Part shown: positions 1 through 12,242 of the stretch, in pieces | How the letters are laid out: the number at the start of each line of letters is the position of its first letter | Numbering within the stretch: position 1 is the first letter of the stretch | Assembly: GCF_033978785.1 (NCBI RefSeq) | Contig: NC_084741.1 | Location: 74,091,206-74,155,205 of the forward strand | DNA: 64,000 nucleotides | Reading direction: 5' to 3' | Source of the DNA: Entelurus aequoreus | Taxonomy: Eukaryota > Chordata > Actinopteri > Syngnathiformes > Syngnathidae | Notes under the pieces: model-generated | What the model was told of the DNA's origin: nothing | Databases searched by the model: none | What the model saw: the letters and a program-made list of their open reading frames with translations, nothing else | Translations under genes and position numbers: made by a program

Positions 1-2096
1 GCCTCATTTGGTGAGAGTTGCCTCATTTGGTGAGAGTTGCCTCATTTGGTGAGAGTTGCCTCATTTGGTGGGAGTTGCCTCATTTGGTGAGAGTTGCCTC
101 ATTTGGTGGGAGTTGCCTCATTTGGTGGGAGTTGCCTCATTTGGTGAGAGTTGCCTCATTTGGTGAGAGTTGCCTCATTTGGTGAGAGTTGCCTCATTTG
201 GTGGGAGTTGCCTCATTTGGTGGGAGTTGCCTCATTTGGTGGGAGTTGCCTCATTTGGTGGGAGTTGCCTCATTTGGTGGGAGTTGCCTCATTTGGTGAG
301 AGTTGCCTCATTTGGTGAGAGTTGCCTCATTTGGTGAGAGTTGCCTCATTTGGTGAGAGTTGCCTCATTTGGTGGGAGTTGCCTCATTTGGTGGGAGTTG
401 CCTCATTTGGTGAGAGTTGCCTCATTTGGTGGGAGTTGCCTCATTTGGTGGGAGTTGCCTCATTTGGTGAGAGTTGCCTCATTTGGTGAGAGTTGCCTCA
501 TTTGGTGGGAGTTGCCTCATTTGGTGAGAGTTGCCTCATTTGGTGAGAGTTGCCTCATTTGGTGAGAGTTGCCTCATTTGGTGAGAGTTGCCTCATTTGG
601 TGAGAGTTGCCTCATTTGGTGGGAGTTGCCTCATTTGGTGGGAGTTGCCTCATTTGGTGAGAGTTGCCTCATTTGGTGAGAGTTGCCTCATTTGGTGGGA
701 GTTGCCTCATTTGGTGGGAGTTGCCTCATTTGGTGAGAGTTGCCTCATTTGGTGGGAGTTGCCTCATTTGGTGGGAGTTGCCTCATTTGGTGGGAGTTGC
801 CTCATTTGGTGAGAGTTGCCTCATTTGGTGAGAGTTGCCTCATTTGGTGGGAGTTGCCTCATTTGGTGGGAGTTGCCTCATTTGGTGAGAGTTGCCTCAT
901 TTGGTGGGAGTTGCCTCATTTGGTGGGAGTTGCCTCATTTGGTGGGAGTTGCCTCATTTGGTGGGAGTTGCCTCATTTGGTGGGAGTTGCCTCATTTGGT
1001 GGGAGTTGCCTCATTTGGTGGGAGTTGCCTCATTTGGTGGGAGTTGCCTCATTTGGTGGGAGTTGCCTCATTTGGTGAGAGTTGCCTCATTTGGTGAGAG
1101 TTGCCTCATTTGGTGGGAGTTGCCTCATTTGGTGGGAGTTGCCTCATTTGGTGGGAGTTGCCTCATTTGGTGGGAGTTGCCTCATTTGGTGGGAGTTGCC
1201 TCATTTGGTGAGAGTTGCCTCATTTGGTGAGAGTTGCCTCATTTGGTGGGAGTTGCCTCATTTGGTGGGAGTTGCCTCATTTGGTGGGAGTTGCCTCATT
1301 TGGTGGGAGTTGCCTCATTTGGTGGGAGTTGCCTCATTTGGTGGGAGTTGCCTCATTTGGTGGGAGTTGCCTCATTGGTGGGAGTTGCCTCATTTGGTGG
1401 GAGTTGCCTCATTTGGTGGGAGTTGCCTCATTTGGTGAGAGTTGCCTCATTTGGTGAGAGTTGCCTCATTTGGTGGGAGTTGCCTCATTTGGTGAGAGTT
1501 GCCTCATTTGGTGAGAGTTGCCTCATTTGGTGGGAGTTGCCTCATTTGGTGGGAGTTGCCTCATTTGGTGAGAGTTGCCTCATTTGGTGAGAGTTGCCTC
1601 ATTTGGTGGGAGTTGCCTCATTTGGTGGGAGTTGCCTCATTGGTGGGAGTTGCCTCATTTGGTGGGAGTTGCCTCATTTGGTGGGAGTTGCCTCATTTGG
1701 TGAGAGTTGCCTCATTTGGTGAGAGTTGCCTCATTTGGTGGGAGTTGCCTCATTTGGTGGGAGTTGCCTCATTTGGTGGGAGTTGCCTCATTTGGTGAGA
1801 GTTGCCTCATTTGGTGGGAGTTGCCTCATTTGGTGAGAGTTGCCTCATTTGGTGAGAGTTGCCTCATTTGGTGGGAGTTGCCTCATTTGGTGGGAGTTGC
1901 CTCATTGGTGGGAGTTGCCTCATTTGGTGGGAGTTGCCTCATTTGGTGGGAGTTGCCTCATTTGGTGAGAGTTGCCTCATTTGGTGAGAGTTGCCTCATT
2001 TGGTGGGAGTTGCCTCATTTGGTGAGAGTTGCCTCATTTGGTGAGAGTTGCCTCATTTGGTGGGAGTTGCCTCATTTGGTGGGAGTTGCCTCATTT
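1..2096. repeat. 19-bp minisatellite, about 110 copies
   Basis: The unit is GCCTCATTTGGTGRGAGTT, with A or G at one main variable site. The array is already running at the left window edge. Three units lack one T (starting at 1369, 1634 and 1899) and are exactly 265 bp apart, which equals 14 units minus one base, so a multi-unit block was copied as a whole. Reading frames stay open on the plus strand only because the unit has no stop; I see no sign that it is a gene. Confidence 0.97.
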
Positions 2097-2281
2097 ACAG
2101 CGTAGAAGCAAAGCCAAGGAAGTGGAGTTAGTGAGCTAAAAGGAGACGATGAATAGACGCTGTGAGACCATCAAACATGATTGTTTAATGCCATCACCCG
2201 GTACATGTTGGTGTTTACACACTGCTAAGTTTGAACCGAAAGCTGTTTTATTGTGTTGCGCACGTTACATTTACTTAGATG

Positions 2282-2350
2282 CAGTGGTGGGCCGTGCCTT
2301 TCCCACCTAGGCCTTCAGTGATGTCCCACTTCAATGATTACGTCTCCAAA
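2282..2350 (+). mobile_element. possible hAT-like transposon 5' end
   Basis: The stretch starts with CAGTGGTGGGCCGTG and continues with sequence I associate with interspersed fish repeats. CAGTG starts are typical of hAT termini. I find no matching inverted end downstream, so this is at best a truncated end. Confidence 0.3.
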
Positions 2351-2545
2351 TAGCATCATTGATGTCACCACATGACCATTGCTGCACAAATACTATACAA
2401 ATACTACACAAATACTACACAAATAGCATCATTGATGTCACCACATAACCATTGCTGCACAAATACTATACAAATACTACACAAATACTACACAAATAGC
2501 ATCATTGATGTCACCACATGACCATTGCTGCACAAATACTATACA
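2351..2545. repeat. 73-bp tandem repeat, 2.7 copies
   Basis: Copies start at TAGCATCATTGATG at 2351, 2424 and 2497, a period of 73 bp. Inside each unit an ACAAATACTAC-like 11 to 12-bp element is repeated again, so the array is two-layered. Confidence 0.9.
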
Positions 2546-3140
2546 GGAACACATTTACTGGGCATTCAAGCACATCAACGGTGTACAATATGGGTTATTC
2601 TGCCGCATTTTAAAAACAATTAAAACGCATCAGAAATTCAATTAATTTGGTTTTAAATGAATTTAAATGTGTTTTTTGACTTCAGAGTGCCGTCACATAA
2701 TGAATGATGCTGGTAAGTTGAGGTATTACTGTAATAATAGTCTGAATCAATCAGCTATGACAACAACCCTACTTGACTTCTCTCTTGGGCCAACAAGTCA
2801 TGTGACGTCCTGAGGGAGAGATCAATGATGACAACAAATACTAAGACAACCAGTCAGCTCTTGGTTTAAGAAGCAGTTGTGTGAAAACTCTCCTCTCACA
2901 TTCAAAAGCAGTAAAGGAAAAAAGAATCCTTCTCATCTGGATTGTGGCCTTGAGACCGCATGGGACTGGCACATGTTTGGCTTGAGGGGGAGGGGGACTT
3001 GGAGACCCTCAAACCCCCACACAATCATCAGGCCACACCCTAAAGCTGTAACGTGAGCCCACGTTGACTACGTGTTTACACCCCAAAATCACCACTGAAG
3101 CACAACCCCCACACTGGAAAATGACTTGAAGCAGAAAAGC
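2546..3140. other. no gene seen
   Basis: Mixed-composition DNA between two tandem arrays. I see no recognisable exon, RNA gene or intact mobile element. Confidence 0.5.
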
Positions 3141-6065
3141 TTGTGGAGGTGTTTTCTGTGGAGGTGTTTTCTGTGGAGGTGTTTTCTGTGGAGGTGTTTT
3201 CTGTGGAGGTGTTTTCTGTGGAGGTGTTTTCTGTGGAGGTGTTTTCTGTGGCGGTGTTTTCTGTGGCGGTGTTTTCTGTGGAGGTGTTTTCTGTGGCGGT
3301 GTTTTCTGTGGAGGTGTTTTCTGTGGAGGTGTTTTCTGTGGAGGTGTTTTCTGTGGAGGTGTTTTCTATGGAGGTGTTTTCTGTGGAGGTGTTTTCTGTG
3401 GAGGTGTTTTCTGTGGAGGTGTTTTCTGTGGAGGTGTTTTCTGTGGAGGTGTTTTCTGTGGAGGTGTTTTCTGTGGAGGTGTTTTCTGTGGAGGTGTTTT
3501 CTGTGGAGGTGTTTTCTGTGGCGGTGTTTTCTGTGGCGGTGTTTTCTGTGGAGGTGTTTTCTGTGGCGGTGTTTTCTGTGGAGGTGTTTTCTGTGGAGGT
3601 GTTTTCTGTGGAGGTGTTTTCTGTGGAGGTGTTTTCTATGGAGGTGTTTTCTGTGGAGGTGTTTTCTGTGGAGGTGTTTTCTGTGGAGGTGTTTTCTGTG
3701 GAGGTGTTTTCTGTGGAGGTGTTTTCTGTGGAGGTGTTTTCTGTGGAGGTGTTTTCTGTGGAGGTGTTTTCTGTGGAGGTGTTTTCTGTGGAGGTGTTTT
3801 CTGTGGAGGTGTTTTCTGTGGAGGTGTTTTCTGTGGAGGTGTTTTCTGTGGAGGTGTTTTCTGTGGAGGTGTTTTCTGTGGAGGTGTTTTCTGTGGAGGT
3901 GTTTTCTGTGGAGGTGTTTTCTGTGGAGGTGTTTTCTGTGGAGGTGTTTTCTGTGGAGGTGTTTTCTGTGGAGGTGTTTTCTGTGGAGGTGTTTTCTGTG
4001 GAGGTGTTTTCTGTGGAGGTGTTTTCTGTGGAGGTGTTTTCTGTGGAGGTGTTTTCTGTGGAGGTGTTTTCTGTGGAGGTGTTTTCTGTGGAGGTGTTTT
4101 CTGTGGAGGTGTTTTCTGTGGAGGTGTTTTCTGTGGAGATGTTTTCTGTGGAGGTGTTTTCTGTGGAGGTGTTTTCTGTGGAGGTGTTTTCTGTGGAGGT
4201 GTTTTCTGTGGAGGTGTTTTCTGTGGAGGTGTTTTCTGTGGAGGTGTTTTCTGTGGAGGTGTTTTCTGTGGAGGTGTTTTCTGTGGAGGTGTTTTCTGTG
4301 GCGGTGTTTTCTGTGGAGGTGTTTTCTGTGGAGGTGTTTTCTGTGGAGGTGTTTTCTGTGGAGGTGTTTTCTGTGGAGGTGTTTTCTGTGGAGGTGTTTT
4401 CTGTGGAGGTGTTTTCTGTGGAGGTGTTTTCTGTGGAGGTGTTTTCTGTGGAGGTGTTTTCTGTGGAGGTGTTTTCTGTGGAGGTGTTTTCTGTGGCGGT
4501 GTTTTCTGTGGAGGTGTTTTCTGTGGAGGTGTTTTCTGTGGAGGTGTTTTCTGTGGAGGTGTTTTCTATGGAGGTGTTTTCTGTGGAGGTGTTTTCTGTG
4601 GAGGTGTTTTCTGTGGAGGTGTTTTCTGTGGAGGTGTTTTCTGTGGAGGTGTTTTCTGTGGAGGTGTTTTCTGTGGAGGTGTTTTCTGTGGAGGTGTTTT
4701 CTGTGGAGGTGTTTTCTGTGGAGGTGTTTTCTGTGGAGGTGTTTTCTGTGGAGGTGTTTTCTGTGGAGGTGTTTTCTGTGGAGGTGTTTTCTGTGGAGGT
4801 GTTTTCTGTGGAGGTGTTTTCTGTGGAGGTGTTTTCTGTGGAGGTGTTTTCTGTGGAGGTGTTTTCTGTGGAGGTGTTTTCTGTGGAGGTGTTTTCTGTG
4901 GAGGTGTTTTCTGTGGAGGTGTTTTCTGTGGAGGTGTTTTCTGTGGAGGTGTTTTCTGTGGAGGTGTTTTCTGTGGAGGTGTTTTCTGTGGAGGTGTTTT
5001 CTGTGGAGGTGTTTTCTGTGGAGGTGTTTTCTGTGGAGGTGTTTTCTGTGGAGGTGTTTTCTGTGGAGGTGTTTTCTGTGGAGGTGTTTTCTGTGGAGGT
5101 GTTTTCTGTGGAGGTGTTTTCTGTGGAGGTGTTTTCTGTGGAGGTGTTTTCTGTGGAGATGTTTTCTGTGGAGGTGTTTTCTGTGGAGGTGTTTTCTGTG
5201 GAGGTGTTTTCTGTGGAGGTGTTTTCTGTGGAGGTGTTTTCTGTGGAGGTGTTTTCTGTGAGGTGTTTTCTGTGGAGGTGTTTTCTGTGGAGGTGTTTTC
5301 TGTGGAGGTGTTTTCTGTGGCGGTGTTTTCTGTGGAGGTGTTTTCTGTGGAGGTGTTTTCTGTGGAGGTGTTTTCTGTGGAGGTGTTTTCTGTGGAGGTG
5401 TTTTCTGTGGAGGTGTTTTCTGTGGAGGTGTTTTCTGTGGAGATGTTTTCTGTGGAGGTGTTTTCTGTGGAGGTGTTTTCTGTGGAGGTGTTTTCTGTGG
5501 AGGTGTTTTCTGTGGAGGTGTTTTCTGTGGAGGTGTTTTCTGTGGAGGTGTTTTCTGTGGAGGTGTTTTCTGTGGAGGTGTTTTCTGTGGAGGTGTTTTC
5601 TGTGGAGGTGTTTTCTGTGGAGGTGTTTTCTGTGGAGGTGTTTTCTGTGGAGGTGTTTTCTGTGGAGGTGTTTTCTGTGGAGGTGTTTTCTGTGGAGGTG
5701 TTTTCTGTGGAGGTGTTTTCTGTGGAGGTGTTTTCTGTGGAGGTGTTTTCTGTGGAGGTGTTTTCTGTGGAGATGTTTTCTGTGGAGGTGTTTTCTGTGG
5801 AGATGTTTTCTGTGGAGGTGTTTTCTGTGGAGGTGTTTTCTGTGGAGGTGTTTTCTGTGGAGATGTTTTCTGTGGAGGTGTTTTCTGTGGAGATGTTTTC
5901 TGTGGAGGTGTTTTCTGTGGAGGTGTTTTCTGTGGAGGTGTTTTCTGTGGAGGTGTTTTCTGTGGAGGTGTTTTCTGTGGAGGTGTTTTCTGTGGAGGTG
6001 TTTTCTGTGGAGGTGTTTTCTGTGGAGATGTTTTCTGTGGAGGTGTTTTCTGTGGAGGTGTTTTC
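3141..6065. repeat. 15-bp minisatellite, about 195 copies
   Basis: The unit is GTTTTCTGTGGAGGT, with rarer GCGGT, GAGAT and CTATGG variants. The unit is a multiple of three, which gives reading frames of up to about 1000 codons on both strands. A 1-bp deletion near 5259 shifts every frame. The same variant pattern at 3251/3266/3296/3371 recurs 270 bp (18 units) later, showing block duplication. I do not call a gene. Confidence 0.97.
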
Positions 6066-6446
6066 CTGGCAAAAGAACTTTTCATTCCATTTATTTTCTC
6101 CCATGCGACCTACTTTAGGTAAAGATGGAGTTGGATTACCTCTGGAATCAGGCATCTTCCCAATGTGGACAAATATGGAATGGACGTCGTCCAAATACAC
6201 GTCTCAGAGGAAAAAGACTAGAGTGAAAGTAAATGTGTGACCTAATGGTCAACAAGTCTGGACTCCACAGATCTCACACAATGTGAGGAACCACGCAGAC
6301 AACACAAGAAGTTGTGATGTCCAAAGTCCAGAAGAAACTTTTTCCTGACATTTTCTGTCTGTTGGCATATTGCCAAAATGAAACATTATTAGATAAAACA
6401 CTGCTTTGTTTTGTGAGCAGCCTTCTAAGGCTAACCACTAGAGGCC
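6066..6446. other. no gene seen
   Basis: Unique-looking spacer between the 15-bp array and a SINE. No exon or RNA gene is recognised. Confidence 0.5.
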
Positions 6447-6736
6447 ACCTACTCGGTGGTTAGAGTGTCCGCCCTGAGACGGGTAGGTTGTGAGTTCAAA
6501 CCCCGGCCGAGTCATACCAAAGACTATAAAAATGGGAGTCATTACCTCCCTGCTTGGCACTCAGCATCAAGGCTTGGAATTGGGGGTTAAATCAACAAAA
6601 ATGATTCCCGGGCGCAGCCACTGCTGCTGCTCACTGCTCCCCTCACCTCCCAGGGGGTGATCAAGGGTGATGGGTCAAATGCAGAGGTTAATTTCACCAC
6701 ACCTAGTGTGTGTGTGCCAATCAAACTTGAACTTAA
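6447..6736 (+). mobile_element. tRNA-derived SINE, copy 1
   Basis: The head carries RNA polymerase III-like boxes: an A-box-like TGGTTAGAGTGTCC near 6457 and a B-box-like GTGAGTTCAAACCCC near 6490. The body includes a TGATTCCCGGGCGC stretch and ends in a GT-rich tail. A second copy with nearly the same sequence lies at 17783-18091. The downstream body shows that this is a SINE and not a tRNA gene. Confidence 0.85.
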
Positions 6737-6795
6737 TATGTGTTGTTTAGCATATAGTGACCCACACTAGATTGTAAAAAGTGCCAAGTGGAGTT

Positions 6796-9700
6796 CTAGT
6801 TTTGACGCTTATGTTGAACTTGTGTAAAATAAGTGATGTTGCTAAGGGTGGAAAGCTCTTACAAGTATTAGTTTTGACGCTTATGTTGAACTTGTGTAAA
6901 ATAAGTGATGTTGCTAAGGGTGGAAAGCTCTTACAAGTATTAGTTTTGATGCTTATGTTCAACTTGTGTAAAATAATTGATGTTGCTAAGGGTGGAAAGC
7001 TCTTACAAGTATTAGTTTTGATGCTTATGTTCAACTTGTGTAAAATAAGTGATGTTGCTAAGGGTGGAAAGCTCTTACAAGTATTAGTTTTGACGCTTAT
7101 GTTCAACTTGTGTAAAATAAGTGATGTTGCTAAGGGTGGAAAGCTCTTACAAGTATTAGTTTTGATGCTTATGTTCAACTTGTGTAAAATAAGTGATGTT
7201 GCTAAGGGTGGAAAGCTCTTACAAGTATTAGTTTTGACGCTTATGTTCAACTTGTGTAAAATAAGTGATGTTGCTAAGGGTGGAAAGCTCTTACAAGTAT
7301 TAGTTTTGATGCTTATGTTCAACTTGTGTAAAATAATTGATGTTGCTAAGGGTGGAAAGCTCTTACAAGTATTAGTTTTGATGCTTATGTTCAACTTGTG
7401 TAAAATAAGTGATGTTGCTAAGGGTGGAAAGCTCTTACAAGTATTAGTTTTGACGCTTATGTTCAACTTGTGTAAAATAAGTGATGTTGCTAAGGGTGGA
7501 AAGCTCTTACAAGTATTAGTTTTGACGCTTATGTTCAACTTGTGTAAAATAAGTGATGTTGCTAAGGGTGGAAAGCTCTTACAAGTATTAGTTTTGATGC
7601 TTATGTTCAACTTGTGTAAAATAATTGATGTTGCTAAGGGTGGAAAGCTCTTACAAGTATTAGTTTTGATGCTTATGTTCAACTTGTGTAAAATAAGTGA
7701 TGTTGCTAAGGGTGGAAAGCTCTTACAAGTATTAGTTTTGATGCTTATGTTCAACTTGTGTAAAATAAGTGATGTTGCTAAGGGTGGAAAGCTCTTACAA
7801 GTATTAGTTTTGACGCTTATGTTCAACTTGTGTAAAATAAGTGATGTTGCTAAGGGTGGAAAGCTCTTACAAGTATTAGTTTTGACGCCTATGTTCAACT
7901 TGTGTAAAATAATTGATGTTGCTAAGGGTGGAAAGCTCTTACAAGTATTAGTTTTGACGCTTATGTTCAACTTGTGTAAAATAAGTGATGTTGCTAAGGG
8001 TGGAAAGCTCTTACAAGTATTAGTTTTGATGCTTATGTTGAACTTGTGTAAAATAAGTGACGTTGCTAAGGGTGGAAAGCTCTTACAAGTATTAGTTTTG
8101 ATGCTTATGTTCAACTTGTGTAAAATAAGTGACGTTGCTAAGGGTGGAAAGCTCTTACAAGTATTAGTTTTGATGCTTATGTTCAACTTGTGTAAAATAA
8201 GTGATGTTGCTAAGGGTGGAAAGCTCTTACAAGTATTAGTTTTGACGCTTATGTTCAACTTGTGTAAAATAAGTGATGTTGCTAAGGGTGGAAAGCTCTT
8301 ACAAGTATTAGTTTTGATGCTTATGTTCAACTTGTGTAAAATAAGTGATGTTGCTAAGGGTGGAAAGCTCCTTACAAGTATTAGTTTTGATGCTTATGTT
8401 CAACTTGTGTAAAATAAGTGATGTTGCTAAGGGTGGAAAGCTCTTACAAGTATTAGTTTTGATGCTTATGTCAACTTGTGTAAAATAAGTGATGTTGCTA
8501 AGGGTGGAAAGCTCTTACAAGTATTAGTTTTGATGCTTATGTTCAACTTGTGTAAAATAAGTGATGTTGCTAAGGGTGGAAAGCTCTTACAAGTATTAGT
8601 TTTGATGCTTATGTTCAACTTGTGTAAAATAAGTGATGTTGCTAAGGGTGGAAAGCTCTTACAAGTATTAGTTTTGATGCTTATGTTCAACTTGTGTAAA
8701 ATAAGTGATGTTGCTAAGGGTGGAAAGCTCTTACAAGTATTAGTTTTGATGCTTATGTTCAACTTGTGTAAAATAAGTGATGTTGCTAAGGGTGGAAAGC
8801 TCTTACAAGTATTAGTTTTGACGCTTATGTTCAACTTGTGTAAAATAAGTGATGTTGCTAAGGGTGGAAAGCTCTTACAAGTATTAGTTTTGATGCTTAT
8901 GTTCAACTTGTGTAAAATAAGTGATGTTGCTAAGGGTGGAAAGCTCTTACAAGTATTAGTTTTGATGCTTATGTTCAACTTGTGTAAAATAAGTGATGTT
9001 GCTAAGGGTGGAAAGCTCTTACAAGTATTAGTTTTGATGCTTATGTTCAACTTGTGTAAAATAAGTGATGTTGCTAAGGGTGGAAAGCTCTTACAAGTAT
9101 TAGTTTTGATGCTTATGTTGAACTTGTGTAAAATAAGTGATGTTGCTAAGGGTGGAAAGCTCTTACAAGTATTAGTTTTGACGCTTATGTTCAACTTGTG
9201 TAAAATAAGTGATGTTGCTAAGGGTGGAAAGCTCTTACAAGTATTAGTTTTGACGCTTATGTTCAACTTGTGTAAAATAATTGATGTTGCTAAGGGTGGA
9301 AAGCTCTTACAAGTATTAGTTTTGACGCTTATGTTCAACTTGTGTAAAATAAGTGATGTTGCTAAGGGTGGAAAGCTCTTACAAGTATTAGTTTTGATGC
9401 TTATGTTGAACTTGTGTAAAATAAGTGATGTTGCTAAGGGTGGAAAGCTCTTACAAGTATTAGTTTTGACGCTTATGTTCAACTTGTGTAAAATAAGTGA
9501 TGTTGCTAAGGGTGGAAAGCTCTTACAAGTATTAGTTTTGACGCTTATGTTCAACTTGTGTAAAATAAGTGACGTTGCTAAGGGTGGAAAGCTCTTACAA
9601 GTATTAGTTTTGATGCTTATGTTGAACTTGTGTAAAATAAGTGATGTGCTAAGGGTGGAAAGCTCTTACAAGTATTAGTTTTGACGCTTATGTTCAACTT

Positions 9701-11979
9701 GTGTAAAATAAGTGATGTTGCTAAGGGTGGAAAGCTCTTACAAGTATTAGTTTTGACGCTTATGTTCAACTTGTGTAAAATAAGTGACGTTGCTAAGGGT
9801 GGAAAGCTCTTACAAGTATTAGTTTTGATGCTTATGTTCAACTTGTGTAAAATAAGTGACGTTGCTAAGGGTGGAAAGCTCTTACAAGTATTAGTTTTGA
9901 TGCTTATGTTCAACTTGTGTAAAATAAGTGATGTTGCTAAGGGTGGAAAGCTCTTACAAGTATTAGTTTTGATGCTTATGTTCAACTTGTGTAAAATAAG
10001 TGATGTTGCTAAGGGTGGAAAGCTCTTACAAGTATTAGTTTTGATGCTTATGTTGAACTTGTGTAAAATAAGTGATGTTGCTAAGGGTGGAAAGCTCTTA
10101 CAAGTATTAGTTTTGATGCTTATGTTCAACTTGTGTAAAATAAGTGATGTTGCTAAGGGTGGAAAGCTCTTACAAGTATTAGTTTTGATGCTTATGTTCA
10201 ACTTGTGTAAAATAAGTGATGTTGCTAAGGGTGGAAAGCTCTTACAAGTATTAGTTTTGACGCTTATGTTCAACTTGTGTAAAATAATTGATGTTGCTAA
10301 GGGTGGAAAGCTCTTACAAGTATTAGTTTTGACGCTTATGTTCAACTTGTGTAAAATAAGTGATGTTGCTAAGGGTGGAAAGCTCTTACAAGTATTAGTT
10401 TTGATGCTTATGTTCAACTTGTGTAAAATAAGTGATGTTGCTAAGGGTGGAAAGCTCTTACAAGTATTAGTTTTGATGCTTATGTTCAACTTGTGTAAAA
10501 TAAGTGATGTTGCTAAGGGTGGAAAGCTCTTACAAGTATTAGTTTTGATGCTTATGTTGAACTTGTGTAAAATAAGTGATGTTGCTAAGGGTGGAAAGCT
10601 CTTACAAGTATTAGTTTTGATGCTTATGTTCAACTTGTGTAAAATAAGTGATGTTGCTAAGGGTGGAAAGCTCTTACAAGTATTAGTTTTGATGCTTATG
10701 TTCAACTTGTGTAAAATAAGTGATGTTGCTAAGGGTGGAAAGCTCTTACAAGTATTAGTTTTGACGCTTATGTTCAACTTGTGTAAAATAAGTGATGTTG
10801 CTAAGGGTGGAAAGCTCTTACAAGTATTAGTTTTGACGCTTATGTTCAACTTGTGTAAAATAAGTGATGTTGCTAAGGGTGGAAAGCTCTTACAAGTATT
10901 AGTTTTGACACTTATGTTCAACTTGTGTAAAATAAGTGATGTTGCTAAGGGTGGAAAGCTCTTACAAGTATTAGTTTTGACGCTTAAGTTCAACTTGTGT
11001 AAAATAAGTGATGTTGCTAAGGGTGGAAAGCTCTTACAAGTATTAGTTTTGACGCTTAAGTTCAACTTGTGTAAAATAAGTGATGTTGCTAAGGGTGGAA
11101 AGCTCTTACAAGTATTAGTTTTGACGCTTATGTTCAACTTGTGTAAAATAAGTGATGTTGCTAAGGGTGGAAAGCTCTTACAAGTATTAGTTTTGATGCT
11201 TATGTTCAACTTGTGTAAAATAAGTGATGTTGCTAAGGGTGGAAAGCTCTTACAAGTATTAGTTTTGACGCTTAAGTTCAACTTGTGTAAAATAAGTGAT
11301 GTTGCTAAGGGTGGAAAGCTCTTACAAGTATTAGTTTTGACGCTTATGTTCAACTTGTGTAAAATAATTGATGTTGCTAAGGGTGGAAAGCTCTTACAAG
11401 TATTAGTTTTGATGCTTATGTTCAACTTGTGTAAAATAAGTGATGTTGCTAAGGGTGGAAAGCTCTTACAAGTATTAGTTTTGATGCTTATGTTCAACTT
11501 GTGTAAAATAAGTGATGTTGCTAAGGGTGGAAAGCTCTTACAAGTATTAGTTTTGACGCTTAAGTTCAACTTGTGTAAAATAAGTGATGTTGCTAAGGGT
11601 GGAAAGCTCTTACAAGTATTAGTTTTGACGCTTATGTTCAACTTGTGTAAAATAATTGATGTTGCTAAGGGTGGAAAGCTCTTACAAGTATTAGTTTTGA
11701 TGCTTATGTTCAACTTGTGTAAAATAAGTGATGTTGCTAAGGGTGGAAAGCTCTTACAAGTATTAGTTTTGATGCTTATGTTCAACTTGTGTAAAATAAG
11801 TGATGTTGCTAAGGGTGGAAAGCTCTTACAAGTATTAGTTTTGATGCTTATGTTCAACTTGTGTAAAATAAGTGATGTTGCTAAGGGTGGAAAGCTCTTA
11901 CAAGTATTAGTTTTGATGCTTATGTTCAACTTGTGTAAAATAAGTGATGTTGCTAAGGGTGGAAAGCTCTTACAAGTAT
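6796..11979. repeat. 72-bp satellite, 72 copies
   Basis: The period is 72 bp, seen by the recurrence of GCTAAGGGTGGAAAGCTC. Copies differ at a few sites: GACGC or GATGC, GTTCAAC or GTTGAAC, AAGTGATG or AATTGATG. Because 72 is a multiple of 3 and lacks stops in some frames, long open frames exist on both strands with a 24-residue repeat. They are broken by single-base indels near 8371 (insertion), 8470 and 9648 (deletions). Variant patterns recur at multiples of 72 (288 and 360 bp). I treat it as non-coding satellite. Confidence 0.95.
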
Positions 11980-12242
11980 GCATTGGCTTCTTAATTACGC
12001 CCTACCAAGATTGTCTTTGAGCGCTGACCTTTTCCATCCAAACTTGGCTTTCTTTACGAGTGAGGTCACTGGCACACTTTGTGATGGAGAGCAGAGCTCA
12101 CGGAGAACAGTGATAAGGTTGCCGTGGTAACGCTCTTCTTGTGGCCCACATCAACAGCAGAGTTCACCACTTCAAAACATTTAAAGATAAAAGGTCTTTC
12201 TTCCCCTCCATTTTTCTGCATTCTTTCGTGTCTCTAGTTCTC
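11980..12242. other. no gene seen
   Basis: Short spacer between two satellite arrays. Nothing is recognised. Confidence 0.5.

Noticed and set aside
1..2105. CRISPR array
   Set aside because: Repeats abut without spacers and the DNA is eukaryotic.
3076..6118. Four frames of 700-1000 codons in the 15-bp array
   Set aside because: They lie on both strands over the same DNA, consist of five-residue repeats, and are broken by a 1-bp deletion that simply switches to another open frame.
6447..6530. tRNA gene
   Set aside because: A and B boxes are present but no cloverleaf is completed, and the body and a second copy show a SINE.
6747..12020. Repeat proteins with a 24-residue unit
   Set aside because: Open on both strands because the unit length is 72 bp; no start context, splice signal or domain supports a gene.
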